A stretch of DNA of 64,000 nt from Bordetella parapertussis (GTDB lineage Bacteria > Pseudomonadota > Gammaproteobacteria > Burkholderiales > Burkholderiaceae_B). The stretch covers positions 62,001 to 126,000 of the forward strand of contig CAMBFI010000006.1 of assembly GCA_945865935.1 (NCBI GenBank), read 5' to 3'. Positions 1-8,935 of this stretch are shown in pieces; positions within the stretch are counted from its first letter, which is position 1; each line of letters starts with the position of its first letter. The notes beneath the pieces were generated by a model. That model did not search any database. It saw nothing but the letters and a program-made list of their open reading frames with translations, and had not been told where the DNA came from. Position numbers and translations under genes: made by a program.

Positions 1-453
1 ATTGCCACGCAAGGGCTCAATCACAAGCGTTGGGAATCGGGCACGCAACTGTGCTTCGCGACGCAAACTCGATGTGCCGACCACTGAACCGGCTGGCAGC
101 TCTGCGAGCGATGCGTACGCATTGGACACAAACGCATCGCGACAATCGGCGCGCGCCAACACCGTCGACAACTCGAACGAGGCTGCAATATCCACGGGCA
201 CATCTTTAAGGGAATGGACAGCTAAATCGGCTCGCCCATCAAGCAAAGCATTCTCGAGCTCTTTAATAAAAAGCCCTTTGCCGCCAACTTTTGCCAGGCT
301 GCGATCTAAGATCTCGTCGCCACGCGTACTGAGCTTGAGCAACTCAACCTGAGCATCTGGATACAACGCGAGCAAACGGGCTTGAACATGCTCCGCTTGC
401 CAGAGTGCAAGCCGACTGGCACGCGTCGCAATAACGAGTTTACGGGCTACCAA
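1..453 (-). CDS. hemC: Porphobilinogen deaminase (hydroxymethylbilane synthase), N-terminal part, cut by window edge
   Basis: This enzyme joins four porphobilinogens into hydroxymethylbilane in cytosolic tetrapyrrole synthesis. The 151 codons visible cover domain 1 and most of domain 2. They include [19 protein letters not shown] at the N-terminus, the KGLFIKELE block, AVHSLKDVP with the catalytic aspartate, and the GTSSLRR arginine pair. The cysteine that anchors the dipyrromethane cofactor lies beyond the left edge. No in-frame ATG precedes the conserved start; a TTG at 453-451 has an AAGAG ribosome-binding site 8 bases upstream, so I chose that TTG. It lies 11 bases downstream of a tiny membrane-peptide gene and is probably co-transcribed with it. 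Confidence 0.93.
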   Translation of the reverse strand, partial: MVARKLVIATRASRLALWQAEHVQARLLALYPDAQVELLKLSTRGDEILDRSLAKVGGKGLFIKELENALLDGRADLAVHSLKDVPVDIAASFELSTVLARADCRDAFVSNAYASLAELPAGSVVGTSSLRREAQLRARFPTLVIEPLRGN

Positions 454-464
454 GTTCGTTGCTC

Positions 465-572
465 TTAGCGCAAGTAGTTCAGACCGATCGTCAAAATGAT
501 GCCGATCAAGGCCAACAACATCAAGCCTTGCAGAAGAGTACGACTACCTTGAGCGGGTTTTGGCGTGTTCAT
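465..572 (-). CDS. Putative 35-residue single-pass membrane peptide upstream of hemC
   Basis: An ATG-initiated frame of 35 codons plus TAA ends 11 bases before the hemC start. The peptide has a short polar N-terminus ([15 protein letters not shown]) and then one strongly hydrophobic helix, roughly residues 15-32 ([18 protein letters not shown]), closed by LR. That is a typical single-pass architecture with a cytosolic N-terminus. The upstream Shine-Dalgarno match is weak (GGA about 9 bases before ATG). I do not recognise a family. Evidence that it is real is the clean hydrophobic segment and the tight spacing to hemC; it could still be a chance frame. Confidence 0.5.
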   Translation of the reverse strand: MNTPKPAQGSRTLLQGLMLLALIGIILTIGLNYLR

Positions 573-677
573 GTTGCGTCCAATAGGTTGTAACAGTCAA
601 ATGAGCTAAACAACATCGCAAACGGCAAGACTACCCCGCTTGCTATGTTGATCGCACACGCGCCATCGCGTTTGCGC

Positions 678-1562
678 TTACTTCAATACTTGTTTAAGAA
701 GCTTACCCATTTCTGATGGATTTTTAGTCGTACGAATTCCGCAGGCTTCCATGATTTCGAGCTTGGCGTCTGCAGTGTCTGCGCCGCCAGAAATCAACGC
801 ACCTGCGTGGCCCATGCGCTTGCCTGCCGGAGCGGTGACACCTGCGATGAAGCCGACCATTGGCTTCTTCATGTTGTCCTTCGCCCACAGCGCAGCATTG
901 ACCTCATCCGGGCCACCGATCTCGCCAATCATGATCACCGCATCCGTTTCCGGATCGTCGTTAAAGAGCTTAAGCACATCGATATGCTTGAGTCCGTTGA
1001 TCGGGTCGCCACCGATACCGACAGCGCTCGATTGACCCAGACCAAGCTCGGTGACTTGCGCCACAGCTTCGTATGTCAACGTGCCGGAACGGCTCACAAT
1101 CCCCACACGACCTTTGCGATGAATGTGACCCGGCATGATGCCAATCTTAATTTCGTCGGGCGTGATCAAGCCGGGGCAATTTGGTCCAAGCAACAAGGTC
1201 TTGCTCTTACGCTCGGCCATACGGTGTTTGATTTCAAGCAGATCCCGAACAGGGATGCCTTCGGTAATGCAAATCACGAGATCTAACTCTGCTTCGATAC
1301 CTTCCCAAATCGCTGCAGCAGCCCCGGCTGGCGGCACATAAATCACCGAAACGTTTGCGCCTGTTTGCGCCTTAGCATCTTTCACCGAGGCAAAAATCGG
1401 TATGCCTTCGAAGTTCTCGCCGGCTTTTGTAGGATGCACACCCGCAACAAATGCTGCCTGGCCGTTCGCATACGCGCGCGAAGTACGTGTATGAAACTGC
1501 CCTGTTTTACCAGTAATACCCTGGGTGATAACTTTTGTATCTTTATTAATTAAGATAGACAT
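678..1562 (-). CDS. sucD: Succinate-CoA ligase [ADP-forming] subunit alpha
   Basis: This is the alpha subunit of succinyl-CoA synthetase, the TCA-cycle enzyme that makes ATP from succinyl-CoA. The 294 residues match the family length. Visible landmarks are the CoA-binding Rossmann start (TQGITGKTGQFHT, about 13-25), the LLLGPNCPGLI loop near 123-133, and RMGHAGALISGGADTA near 249-264, whose His252 is the phosphohistidine. It follows sucC in the same direction after 18 bases, the usual sucCD order, so the two are surely one operon. Confidence 0.98.
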   Translation of the reverse strand: MSILINKDTKVITQGITGKTGQFHTRTSRAYANGQAAFVAGVHPTKAGENFEGIPIFASVKDAKAQTGANVSVIYVPPAGAAAAIWEGIEAELDLVICITEGIPVRDLLEIKHRMAERKSKTLLLGPNCPGLITPDEIKIGIMPGHIHRKGRVGIVSRSGTLTYEAVAQVTELGLGQSSAVGIGGDPINGLKHIDVLKLFNDDPETDAVIMIGEIGGPDEVNAALWAKDNMKKPMVGFIAGVTAPAGKRMGHAGALISGGADTADAKLEIMEACGIRTTKNPSEMGKLLKQVLK

Positions 1563-1580
1563 GTTGGAATCCGTAACAAA

Positions 1581-2741
1581 TTATTTGGCGGCTGCGACAA
1601 CGCGAGTGGCGGCATCCGCCATCGTATCTGCGCTGATGATAGGGAGGCCTGATTCGACCAACATTTTCTTGCCCAGCTCTTCATTGGTGCCCTTCATACG
1701 TACAACCAAAGGCACACTCAGATTGACCGCCTTGCACGCAGTGATCACACCCTGAGCGATCACATCGCAACGCATGATGCCACCAAAAATGTTAACCAAA
1801 ATAGCTTTGGTTTCCTTGTTTGCCAACATGATTTTGAACGCTTCGGTCACACGCTCTGCCGTGGCGCTGCCACCGACATCGAGAAAGTTTGCGGGCTCGC
1901 CGCCAAACAGCTTGATGGCGTCCATCGTGGCCATCGCTAAGCCAGCACCATTGACTAAGCAGCCAATGTTGCCATCAAGCTGAATGTAAGCGAGCTCATG
2001 TTTGCTTGCCTCGATTTCAGCGGGATCCTCTTCATCTAAGTCGCGATAAGCAACGATCTCTGGATGACGGAATAATGCGTTGCTATCAAAGTTGAATTTT
2101 GCATCCAAGGCAATGATGTCGCCCGAGCCCGTCAAAATAAGCGGATTGATCTCTGCCAAGGAAGCATCGGTGTCCCAATAAGCTTTGTAGAGTTTCTGAA
2201 ACTCAGCCGCAGCCTTGCCGACAGACGCCTCAGGTACGCCAATGCCACGCGCGAGTGTGCTTGCCTCAGCATCTGTCAAGCCAACACCTGGGTTCACAAA
2301 TACCTTCAAAATCTTTTCTGGATGATGCTCAGCAACTTCTTCGACATCCATGCCGCCTTCGCTGGAGGCCATCACGCAGACCCGTTGTGTGCCCCGATCT
2401 GTGACGATACCCACGTAATACTCTTTCTTGATATCTGCACCCTCTTCGATTAGCAAGCGACGCACTTTTTGCCCTTGAGGACTCGTTTGGTGCGTAATCA
2501 GCTGCATGCCGAGAATCTCGGAAGAGATCTTGCGGACTTCGTCGATAGAGCGAGCGAGTTTGACCCCTCCCCCTTTTCCACGACCACCCGCATGAATCTG
2601 GGCTTTGACGACCCACACAGGCCCCCCTAGCTTTTGCGCAGCGCTCACGGCTTCGTCGACGCTAAATACAGGTATGCCTTTGGGGACAATAACGCCAAAC
2701 TGTCTTAGCAACTCTTTGCCTTGATACTCGTGGATTTTCAT
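1581..2741 (-). CDS. sucC: Succinate-CoA ligase [ADP-forming] subunit beta
   Basis: This beta subunit binds the nucleotide through an ATP-grasp fold and pairs with SucD. At 386 residues it is essentially the usual length (E. coli 388). The start [13 protein letters not shown] is the classic family N-terminus. The glycine-rich [12 protein letters not shown] loop is at about 51-62, and the C-terminal ligase domain carries [11 protein letters not shown] and [16 protein letters not shown], which contact the phosphohistidine loop of the alpha subunit. sucD follows after 18 bases. Nothing unusual was seen. Confidence 0.98.
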   Translation of the reverse strand: MKIHEYQGKELLRQFGVIVPKGIPVFSVDEAVSAAQKLGGPVWVVKAQIHAGGRGKGGGVKLARSIDEVRKISSEILGMQLITHQTSPQGQKVRRLLIEEGADIKKEYYVGIVTDRGTQRVCVMASSEGGMDVEEVAEHHPEKILKVFVNPGVGLTDAEASTLARGIGVPEASVGKAAAEFQKLYKAYWDTDASLAEINPLILTGSGDIIALDAKFNFDSNALFRHPEIVAYRDLDEEDPAEIEASKHELAYIQLDGNIGCLVNGAGLAMATMDAIKLFGGEPANFLDVGGSATAERVTEAFKIMLANKETKAILVNIFGGIMRCDVIAQGVITACKAVNLSVPLVVRMKGTNEELGKKMLVESGLPIISADTMADAATRVVAAAK

Positions 2742-2807
2742 GGGATTGCTTTCCGTCCAAATAAACTAAATACGACTCCTGACCATCTAAAAACTATGCA
2801 CCAGGGC

Positions 2808-3374
2808 CTAAGTTGAAGTCTGTGTTTGTTCTGCTACATACCATTGGGGATAATGCTCTTTTGTGACAACGCCATCAAGTCGCCATGCATGGCAGCCACC
2901 CAACTGGAATGGCTTTCGCCCTGCGTTCTCGGCTTCTGAGCGTTTCATCCCTGACATACTTTGTACCGCAGCAGTGGGTAATACCGTCGCCAGCTCTGTC
3001 ATATGCGTGCAGCCCGCCGTTCGGCCAAAGCGCTCCTTGACCTGCTGTCGAAAGCTCTTGAGCAAATTCATACCAACCAAATCCTGATACGCCGTGGTCA
3101 CGGAGGTACACGGCTCGCCGAAGGGCGACGCATCGTACATGGCAAAGGCTTGCTTGATTTCATAGCTCGTATCAATCGTAATACGGATATGCATGTGGTG
3201 GAACGGTTTGCGGGCTGGCTGTTCGGTCCCGTTACGCTTGACGTATGAGTAAGACTTATCGTCGATAAGCTCAGCTTCAAGGTCCCATAAGCCATCGTCG
3301 CGTTCAAACGAATGCACTTGAATCGAGCGATTGTGCATCGGCTTGCGAGGATAGTCTGGCTTTGGCAGGGGCAT
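2808..3374 (-). CDS. DUF2889 family protein
   Basis: This 188-residue soluble protein is of unknown function. It resembles DUF2889: an N-terminal PLPKPDYPRKPMHNRSIQV stretch, then DGLWDLEAELIDDKSYSY, a HMHIRITID strand, and a C-terminal GCHAWRLDGVVTKEHYPQWY segment. No signal peptide or membrane helix is visible. It lies between recX and sucC in the same direction, with a 70-base gap on the recX side, so co-transcription with recAX is possible but unproven. Family assignment is by recollected pattern. Confidence 0.75.
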   Translation of the reverse strand: MPLPKPDYPRKPMHNRSIQVHSFERDDGLWDLEAELIDDKSYSYVKRNGTEQPARKPFHHMHIRITIDTSYEIKQAFAMYDASPFGEPCTSVTTAYQDLVGMNLLKSFRQQVKERFGRTAGCTHMTELATVLPTAAVQSMSGMKRSEAENAGRKPFQLGGCHAWRLDGVVTKEHYPQWYVAEQTQTST

Positions 3375-3444
3375 ACGAACTCAGTGTATCTTTTGACACA
3401 ATGCAGCAAAGCCACGGAGTATAGCGCAGAGGATGGGCTACGAG

Positions 3445-3921
3445 CTACAGATCCGACGGCTCCCAACCACCTAAGACCGTGCGGATCACATCGCTAGAAA
3501 ACCCACGCGAAAGTAAAAATCGGCCCTGACGGGCATATTCCGCCACATTACCGGACTGCGGGAGATTGGCAAACTTTTTTTGCCAGACATCTCTAGCACG
3601 CTCGAGCTCAGTTAACTTAAGTTGTTCTTGCACCTTGGCCACCTCTGGCGCCGATACACCGCGTTGACGAAGGTCTTGGCCAATCCTCGCAGCACCGTGC
3701 AAACTAGCCTTCCGATGCACCCAACCTTGGGTATAACGCGCATCGGATTGCCAGCCGTTTTTTGACAGTTCGTCTAAGACTACAGAGAGTTCTTCTGCCG
3801 ACTCAGCAAATGGAGCTAATTTTCTCTCTAGCTCGAACCGACTATGCTCGCGTCTAGACAGCAACCCAACAGCCCGGGCCTTGAGGGAAAGACCCGGGCC
3901 TGGCTTAGATGTCATCCTCAC
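3445..3921 (-). CDS. recX: Regulatory protein RecX
   Basis: RecX binds RecA filaments and modulates their growth and activity. The 158-residue frame has the expected three-helix repeats: [22 protein letters not shown] near 14-35, a middle [17 protein letters not shown] block, and [23 protein letters not shown] at the C-terminus. The first ATG overlaps the recA coding region by 17 bases; a second in-frame ATG at 3915 (MTSKPGPG) would reduce this to 11. The overlap implies co-transcription, and probably translational coupling, with recA and hence SOS control. Confidence 0.92.
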   Translation of the reverse strand: MRMTSKPGPGLSLKARAVGLLSRREHSRFELERKLAPFAESAEELSVVLDELSKNGWQSDARYTQGWVHRKASLHGAARIGQDLRQRGVSAPEVAKVQEQLKLTELERARDVWQKKFANLPQSGNVAEYARQGRFLLSRGFSSDVIRTVLGGWEPSDL

Positions 3922-5026
3922 TATCGGGCTCGGCCGCCGCTAATTTTGTTGCCTTACTCGCGCTTGCTTTTGCAGAGGCAGCAGGCGCAGAACCAACCGC
4001 CGGAGCGCGGGGTACAACGCCAAGTTTCTCCCGTACCCGATTTTCAATGTCGATGGCCATGGCGGGATGCTCTCGCAAATACTCGCGCACATTATCCTTG
4101 CCCTGACCAATACGCTCACCACTGTAGCTAAACCAGGCACCCGCTTTGTCGACGATACCGGCAGTCACGCCAAGATCAATGATTTCACCTTCACGTGAGA
4201 TACCCGCGCCATACATAATGTCAAATTCAGCCTGTTTGAAGGGCGGCGCAATTTTATTCTTCACGACTTTGACGCGTGTTTCGTTACCTACGACTTCATC
4301 GCCCTTTTTAATTGCGCCAATGCGTCGGATGTCCAAGCGAACTGAGGCGTAAAACTTCAGGGCATTTCCACCCGTCGTCGTCTCTGGGTTGCCGAACATC
4401 ACGCCAATTTTCATACGAATCTGGTTAATAAAAATAACCATGCAGTTTGTTCGCTTGATACTAGCGGTGAGTTTGCGCAACGCTTGGCTCATCAGGCGGG
4501 CTTGCAGCCCAGGCAGGGAGTCACCCATTTCCCCTTCGATCTCGGCCCTAGGGACCAGGGCGGCGACCGAGTCGATCACGATCAGATCAACAGAACTCGA
4601 GCGCACTAAGGCGTCTGTAATCTCAAGTGCCTGTTCGCCCGTGTCAGGCTGAGAAATCAGCAGATCCGTCAGATTGACACCTAGCTTGGAGGCGTACTGC
4701 ACATCCAAGGCATGCTCAGCATCGATAAAGGCGCAAGTTCCCCCGACTTTTTGCATCTCAGCAATCACTTGGAGGGTGAGCGTGGTTGTACCGGAAGATT
4801 CCGGCCCGTAAATCTCAATTACCCTGCCCCTTGGCAAACCGCCTACCCCTAAGGCGATATCCAGACCCAGCGAGCCAGTCGACACAACCTGTATGTCGTG
4901 CTCAACCTGATTGTCACCGTAGCGCATGATCGAGCCTTTGCCGAACTGCTTTTCAATTTGAGACAATGCGGCAGCAAGAGCCTTACCTTTCTCTGCAGAG
5001 CCGGGCTTCAGTGATTTTTCGTCCAT
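3905..5026 (-). CDS. recA: Recombinase RecA with Walker A lysine replaced by threonine
   Basis: RecA forms ATP-dependent filaments on single-stranded DNA for strand exchange and LexA cleavage. I start it at 5026 ([10 protein letters not shown]) because AAGGA lies 7 bases upstream; an extra 15 residues would be possible from 5071. It is 373 residues and otherwise canonical: IDAEHALD with catalytic Glu104, the [14 protein letters not shown] Walker B strand, the [14 protein letters not shown] loop, and an acidic tail EPDSEDDI. The P-loop, however, reads [12 protein letters not shown]: residue 80, equivalent to E. coli Lys72, is Thr (codon 4789-4787, ACA). Lys72 is needed for ATP binding and hydrolysis in studied RecA proteins, and AAA to ACA is one base change, so this is either a real variant or a sequence error. 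Confidence 0.97.
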   Translation of the reverse strand: MDEKSLKPGSAEKGKALAAALSQIEKQFGKGSIMRYGDNQVEHDIQVVSTGSLGLDIALGVGGLPRGRVIEIYGPESSGTTTLTLQVIAEMQKVGGTCAFIDAEHALDVQYASKLGVNLTDLLISQPDTGEQALEITDALVRSSSVDLIVIDSVAALVPRAEIEGEMGDSLPGLQARLMSQALRKLTASIKRTNCMVIFINQIRMKIGVMFGNPETTTGGNALKFYASVRLDIRRIGAIKKGDEVVGNETRVKVVKNKIAPPFKQAEFDIMYGAGISREGEIIDLGVTAGIVDKAGAWFSYSGERIGQGKDNVREYLREHPAMAIDIENRVREKLGVVPRAPAVGSAPAASAKASASKATKLAAAEPDSEDDI

Positions 5027-5116
5027 GTCTGGATCCTTGGTGGTGGTGATTACACGTTTGACAAGCAACAAAGTGTTAGATGCTTTACTGTTGCTTGAGT
5101 AAAATTATTACATTGG

Positions 5117-5144
5117 ATTGTACTGTATATAAAAACAGTGTCAA
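5117..5144 (-). promoter_or_regulatory. recA sigma-70 promoter
   Basis: Reading leftward, a perfect -35 TTGACA (5144-5139) and a -10 TACAAT (5122-5117) are separated by 16 bases. Transcription would start roughly 80 bases upstream of the chosen recA ATG. The spacer is filled exactly by a LexA box, so bound LexA would cover the promoter. Confidence 0.85.
5123..5138. promoter_or_regulatory. LexA (SOS) box of recA
   Basis: CTGT, eight A/T bases, then ACAG: a full match to the gammaproteobacterial/betaproteobacterial LexA operator pattern CTGT-N8-ACAG. It occupies the whole spacer between the -35 and -10 of the recA promoter, so SOS repression of recA (and of the overlapping recX) is the straightforward reading. 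Confidence 0.9.
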
Positions 5145-5265
5145 CAGATGTCCTGGCAAATTAAAACTAAGTGTTTACCCTTATTCGACTCGATCTATAA
5201 GCGTTTGAATCAGCCGCCATGCAAGAATATTCACACAAAATTAGGTTTCATCACTAAAAAAACGA

Positions 5266-5943
5266 ATGAGAATCTTAATTGCCGAGGATGACAGCATCTT
5301 GACCGATGGTTTGACGCGTTCTTTGCGCCAAAGCGGTTATGCCGTGGATGCCGTGAGCGACGGGGTCGCAGCAGACTCGGCACTGTCGTCTCAAGAGTTC
5401 GACTTATTGATCCTGGATTTAGGCCTGCCTCGCATGCCCGGTATCGAAGTGTTGACCAGATTACGCGCACGGAACTCGCATCTCCCGGTTTTAATTCTGA
5501 CGGCGGCTGACAGTGTCGAAGAACGGGTCCGAGGCCTCGATCGTGGGGCCGACGACTACATGGCCAAACCCTTTTCTTTGTCCGAATTAGAAGCGAGGGT
5601 GCGTGCGTTGACCCGACGCGGCGCCGGCGGCGGTGGGACCATACTCAAGCATGGTCGCTTGGAGTTCGATCAAACGGGTCGCGTGGCCTCAGTCGATCAA
5701 CACGCGCTCGAGCTCTCCGCGCGCGAGGTGAGTTTGCTCGAAATCTTATTAACGCGCACCGGTCGAATGGTTAGTAAATCTCAGATCGTTGACCACCTCT
5801 GTGAATGGGGCGACGAGGTGAGCTCAAATGCCATTGAGGTCTACGTGCACCGTCTGCGAAAGAAACTCGAGCCCAGCGGCGTGAAGATCACCACAGTCCG
5901 AGGGCTCGGCTACTGCCTCGAGCGCGACTCGGCTTCTGCGTGA
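5266..5943 (+). CDS. OmpR/PhoB-type response regulator, TctD-like
   Basis: This two-component DNA-binding regulator has 225 residues. The receiver domain (about 1-115) has the acidic pocket EDD at 7-9, phospho-acceptor Asp51 in LILDLGLPRMPG, and Lys101 in MAKPF. A winged-helix output domain fills about 128-220 (LSAREVSLLEILL, SNAIEVYVHRLRKKLE, TVRGLGYCLE). It overlaps the downstream kinase by four bases (GTGA), a standard regulator-kinase operon. The sequence style resembles TctD/QseB regulators. TctD controls tricarboxylate uptake in other bacteria, which would suit the orphan Bug receptors here, but no transporter gene is adjacent, so the ligand is unknown. Confidence 0.92.
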   Translation: MRILIAEDDSILTDGLTRSLRQSGYAVDAVSDGVAADSALSSQEFDLLILDLGLPRMPGIEVLTRLRARNSHLPVLILTAADSVEERVRGLDRGADDYMAKPFSLSELEARVRALTRRGAGGGGTILKHGRLEFDQTGRVASVDQHALELSAREVSLLEILLTRTGRMVSKSQIVDHLCEWGDEVSSNAIEVYVHRLRKKLEPSGVKITTVRGLGYCLERDSASA

Positions 5944-7409
5944 CAGCCCAGCACGCCAGCGGCAATCCTGAAGCGCTGGAGGTGCTTCGCGCTAAAGCGG
6001 ATACAACGAGTGGTGGACCGGCCCGTCGGTCGCTCCTGAGCGAAATACTAGATTGGATGCTGGCGCCATTGTTTTTGCTCTGGCCCATGAGCATTGCGAT
6101 CACGTACGTTGTGGCACAAAATCTTGCGAATACACCTTACGACCATACGTTAGCCAATGCGCTACAGGTGCTTGAACAACAGATAGAAGCAGATAACGGG
6201 CTCGTGTCACTGAGGATGTCGACCTCCGCACGACTCGCTTTGCGCACGCGCGAAAAAGACGGGATTTTTTGGAAAGCACTGAACCCCAACGGCGAGTTAA
6301 TTGGCGGGGATGGTGAACTACCAACTCCCGAACGTACAGCAATGACGCGCACGAATACTGTGTATTACGTGACGCAAACGCTGCAGGACTTTGAAATACG
6401 CCTCGCTTACCTGTGGACGGACCTCAGTACTCGAAGCGCGACGCCCATATTGCTGGTTGCCGCCGAATCGATGGATCGCCGCATCGAGCTTGCCAACAAC
6501 ATTATCAAAGGCGTGATCATTCCGCAGTTCGTGGTACTGCCGATTGCCGTGTTGCTAATCTGGTTTGGCTTGTCGCGCGGCATTGCGCCGTTAAGTGCAC
6601 TACAACGGCGTCTTAGAGCGCGCCGACCTGATGATTTTTCGCCTATCGACGTGCGAGTCGCGCCAAGCGAAATCGGCCCACTCATCGTTGCCATGAACGA
6701 ACTATTGACTCGCCTAGATTCAACCATGCTCGCACAACGTCGCTTCGTTGCAGACGCCGCCCATCAATTAAAGACGCCGTTGGCTGGCCTACGCACGCAA
6801 GCCGAACTCGCGATGCGCAACACGCCTTCCGGTGAAACACAAGCCAGTCTTGAACAAATTATTGCGGGCACCTCTCGCGCCACTCGCCTCGTGAATCAAC
6901 TATTGCTAATGGCCAATGCAGAGAATCCCAACTCGATCGCCATGCCCCCGATCAATATCGCTGAGCTCGCCCGGGAGCAAACACTCGGCTGGGTCGACAT
7001 CGCCATACAGAAGGGCATAGACCTCGGCTTTGAAGGAACGGACGCTGCGATCATGCTGCGCGGTCAACGCCTGCTTCTTGGCGAGGCGATCAACAATCTG
7101 ATCGACAATGCGATTCGGTATACGCCTGCGCCTGGGCGCATTACTGTGAGCATTACCGCTCAACGCCGTCAGCTCATACTGGCTGTGGAAGACTCTGGGC
7201 CGGGGATCCCCGTTGAGGAGCGCGAGCGTGTGTTTGATCGCTTCTATCGCGTACTCGGCTCCCAAGCCGAAGGCAGCGGCTTGGGCTTAGCGATAGTGCG
7301 TGAAATTGCGATTCGGCATCACGCCAGGATTTTAATTACGGACTCGCAGCAAAAGCCGCCTTACGATCGCGGTGCGAGAATTGAAATTCACTTTCTATCC
7401 CTATCCTAG
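5940..7409 (+). CDS. Sensor histidine kinase, TctE-like
   Basis: This 489-residue inner-membrane kinase partners the preceding regulator. It starts with GTG inside the regulator's stop region. Predicted helices at about 41-59 and 191-211 frame a periplasmic sensor region like the 2CSK_N domain of TctE kinases. A HAMP-like linker follows, then the dimerisation helix with FVADAAHQLKTPLAG (His275), the N-box NNLIDNAIRYTP, the G1 box VEDSGPGIP, and GSGLGLAIVREI. All catalytic motifs are present. A short 11-base direct repeat (7406-7416 and 7421-7431) spans its stop codon with no obvious meaning. Confidence 0.92.
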   Translation: MTAQHASGNPEALEVLRAKADTTSGGPARRSLLSEILDWMLAPLFLLWPMSIAITYVVAQNLANTPYDHTLANALQVLEQQIEADNGLVSLRMSTSARLALRTREKDGIFWKALNPNGELIGGDGELPTPERTAMTRTNTVYYVTQTLQDFEIRLAYLWTDLSTRSATPILLVAAESMDRRIELANNIIKGVIIPQFVVLPIAVLLIWFGLSRGIAPLSALQRRLRARRPDDFSPIDVRVAPSEIGPLIVAMNELLTRLDSTMLAQRRFVADAAHQLKTPLAGLRTQAELAMRNTPSGETQASLEQIIAGTSRATRLVNQLLLMANAENPNSIAMPPINIAELAREQTLGWVDIAIQKGIDLGFEGTDAAIMLRGQRLLLGEAINNLIDNAIRYTPAPGRITVSITAQRRQLILAVEDSGPGIPVEERERVFDRFYRVLGSQAEGSGLGLAIVREIAIRHHARILITDSQQKPPYDRGARIEIHFLSLS

Positions 7410-7631
7410 GCGAACCGCTTCTAGGCGAACCAGTGTCAATGGTCATGCCTTTGCTGCATTGCAAAAAAATGGTGCGCCGCACACTCATCGGTAACGGAAT
7501 TAGAGGTTTCCCGAGCGTTTGAGCTTTGTCAGATACCTGTCAGTTCCCGCTTTTAAAGTACGGGCATTAAACAAACAACATAAAATGCCTCGCCACACAT
7601 TGGTGGAAAATTTTATGAACGGAGACTTGGT

Positions 7632-7928
7632 TTGCTGCTTTTTTTAAACGCCGCGCAATTGTTGTTATACATCGGCATTCTGGCACTGCTTGGGCAGGGT
7701 TTGCTATTTATTCTGGCTGGTGCGAAGCGCGACACGAATTTGTTCTATCAACTGTTCACCGTCGTGAACAAACCGTGGACCTACATCGCAGCGCTGATCG
7801 CGCCAAAGCAAATCGCAACGAGACATCACCCTTTTGTTGCGTTCTGTGTGGTGGCCGTACTGTATCTAGCGGTGACCGTCGCAAAAATTGAACACTGCGT
7901 ATCCGTAGGCATGGCGAGTTGCAAATGA
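7632..7928 (+). CDS. Small two-helix membrane protein of unknown function
   Basis: This 98-residue protein starts at TTG (7632) with GGAGA about 7 bases upstream. It has one hydrophobic helix near 5-28 (AQLLLYIGILALLGQGLLFILAG), a polar middle with NKPWTYIAALIAPKQI, and a second helix near 68-84 (FVAFCVVAVLYLAVTVA), followed by a tail with two cysteines. Its TGA overlaps the ATG of the TPR gene (ATGA), so the two are translationally coupled and likely work together. I do not recognise the family. Confidence 0.75.
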   Translation: MLLFLNAAQLLLYIGILALLGQGLLFILAGAKRDTNLFYQLFTVVNKPWTYIAALIAPKQIATRHHPFVAFCVVAVLYLAVTVAKIEHCVSVGMASCK

Positions 7929-8491
7929 AATTTAATTTCGATTGGATGTTGCGCAAGTGGCAGGCGATTCTCTGGATCGTTGTAGGACAGCGCGCGCGTG
8001 CGATCACGGTCTTTCAAGACATGTTGCAAGTCTATCCCCATGACAGTTACGCGTTAGGCAGCTTGGCGCATCTCAAAGCCGAGCTTGGCGATAAGCAAGG
8101 CGCCATTGAAGTCTACGAAGTGCTCGTCAAGCAGCCTGAGGCTCCGGCCTACGCATGGTTTAACTTGGGGTTCTTGCATCAAGAATTAGAACATCCCCTC
8201 GAGGCGGAGACTGCGTTTCGTCGTGCCTTAGCGCTCAATGAGCAACTTGATCAAGCATGGTACGGGCTTGGGTTGGCTCTTATTCAACAGGGACGGCTTG
8301 ACGAAGCCGTTGCGGCTTTAGAGCGAAACACCCAATTGCAACCCATGAGTCCTTATGCGTGGTACCAACTCGGTCGTGTTCATATGGACCGACAGGCACC
8401 AGATGAAACCACAAAAATTATCAAACATTTGAAAGGTTTTGAACCCAAGTTTGCCGCACAACTCGCGCGCGAGACCGGTTTGGCCGTTTAA
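7925..8491 (+). CDS. Tetratricopeptide repeat protein
   Basis: This 188-residue protein is made almost entirely of TPR-like helix pairs from about residue 20 on. Clear repeat signatures include YALGSLAHLKAELGDKQGA, YAWFNLGFLHQELEHPLEA, QAWYGLGLALIQQGRLDEA and YAWYQLGRVHMDRQ. No signal peptide is evident; an N-terminal amphipathic WMLRKWQAILWIVV could associate with the membrane. I take the ATG at 7925, which overlaps the preceding stop, rather than a TTG two codons earlier. The repeats imply a protein-binding scaffold, probably acting with the coupled membrane protein. Confidence 0.85.
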   Translation: MKFNFDWMLRKWQAILWIVVGQRARAITVFQDMLQVYPHDSYALGSLAHLKAELGDKQGAIEVYEVLVKQPEAPAYAWFNLGFLHQELEHPLEAETAFRRALALNEQLDQAWYGLGLALIQQGRLDEAVAALERNTQLQPMSPYAWYQLGRVHMDRQAPDETTKIIKHLKGFEPKFAAQLARETGLAV

Positions 8492-8670
8492 CGTCTCGCC
8501 TTAGAGGCTGTACTTAGATGCAGAATCGACTTACAAGTTTTTGAGTACATATGCAGTTCCGTTCTATGCAGTTACGCAGTATCTTTTTAAGTAACGTTCT
8601 TTTTATATGACCGAGTGTGTTACCAATGGACCCAGGGGGACCTGGCCCGAAACGATGAGGAGGCATTATT

Positions 8671-8934
8671 GTGCAACTAACCGAAAAACACCAGATTTAC
8701 TGGAAAAAAAACCTAAATGTCACAGCGATTTTGCTGGCGATCTGGTTTGTTGTGACTTTTGTCGTGAGCTATTTCGCGCGCGACCTTAGCTTCAACTTCT
8801 TTGGCTGGCCGTTCAGTTTCTGGATGGGCGCTCAAGGTTCCCTGATTATCTATTGCGTGATCATTGGGTACTACGCTAGATACATGAACAAGCTCGACGT
8901 CGAACATGGCGTCAGCGAAGACGAGGAGGAATAA
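8671..8934 (+). CDS. DUF4212 small subunit of a sodium:solute symporter
   Basis: This 87-residue protein has two hydrophobic helices (about 17-38 and 46-72) and an acidic C-terminal tail ending SEDEEE. The pattern, with QIYWKKNLNVTAILLAIWF near the start and NFFGWPFSFWMGAQGS in the middle, is that of DUF4212 proteins. These are nearly always encoded directly before a large SSS-family symporter, as here. Translation starts at GTG with a strong GAGGAGG site 7 bases upstream. Its own 3' end carries the GAGGAGG that serves the symporter gene one base later, so the two are made together. Confidence 0.9.
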   Translation: MQLTEKHQIYWKKNLNVTAILLAIWFVVTFVVSYFARDLSFNFFGWPFSFWMGAQGSLIIYCVIIGYYARYMNKLDVEHGVSEDEEE

Positions 8935-8935
8935 C

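Noticed and set aside
2-352. 116-codon frame on the + strand opposite hemC
   Set aside because: The minus strand clearly encodes porphobilinogen deaminase here; the plus frame is an artefact.
807-1286. 159-codon frame on the + strand opposite sucD
   Set aside because: Antisense to a strongly conserved TCA-cycle gene; the translation shows no known motif.
7406-7431. 11-base direct repeat CTAGGCGAACC at the end of the sensor-kinase gene
   Set aside because: Only two copies with a 4-base spacer across a stop codon; no sign of a mobile element, attachment site or operator.
8492-8670. Possible riboswitch or RNA leader before the DUF4212/symporter pair
   Set aside because: No conserved riboswitch core or convincing paired structure was seen in the 179-base gap.
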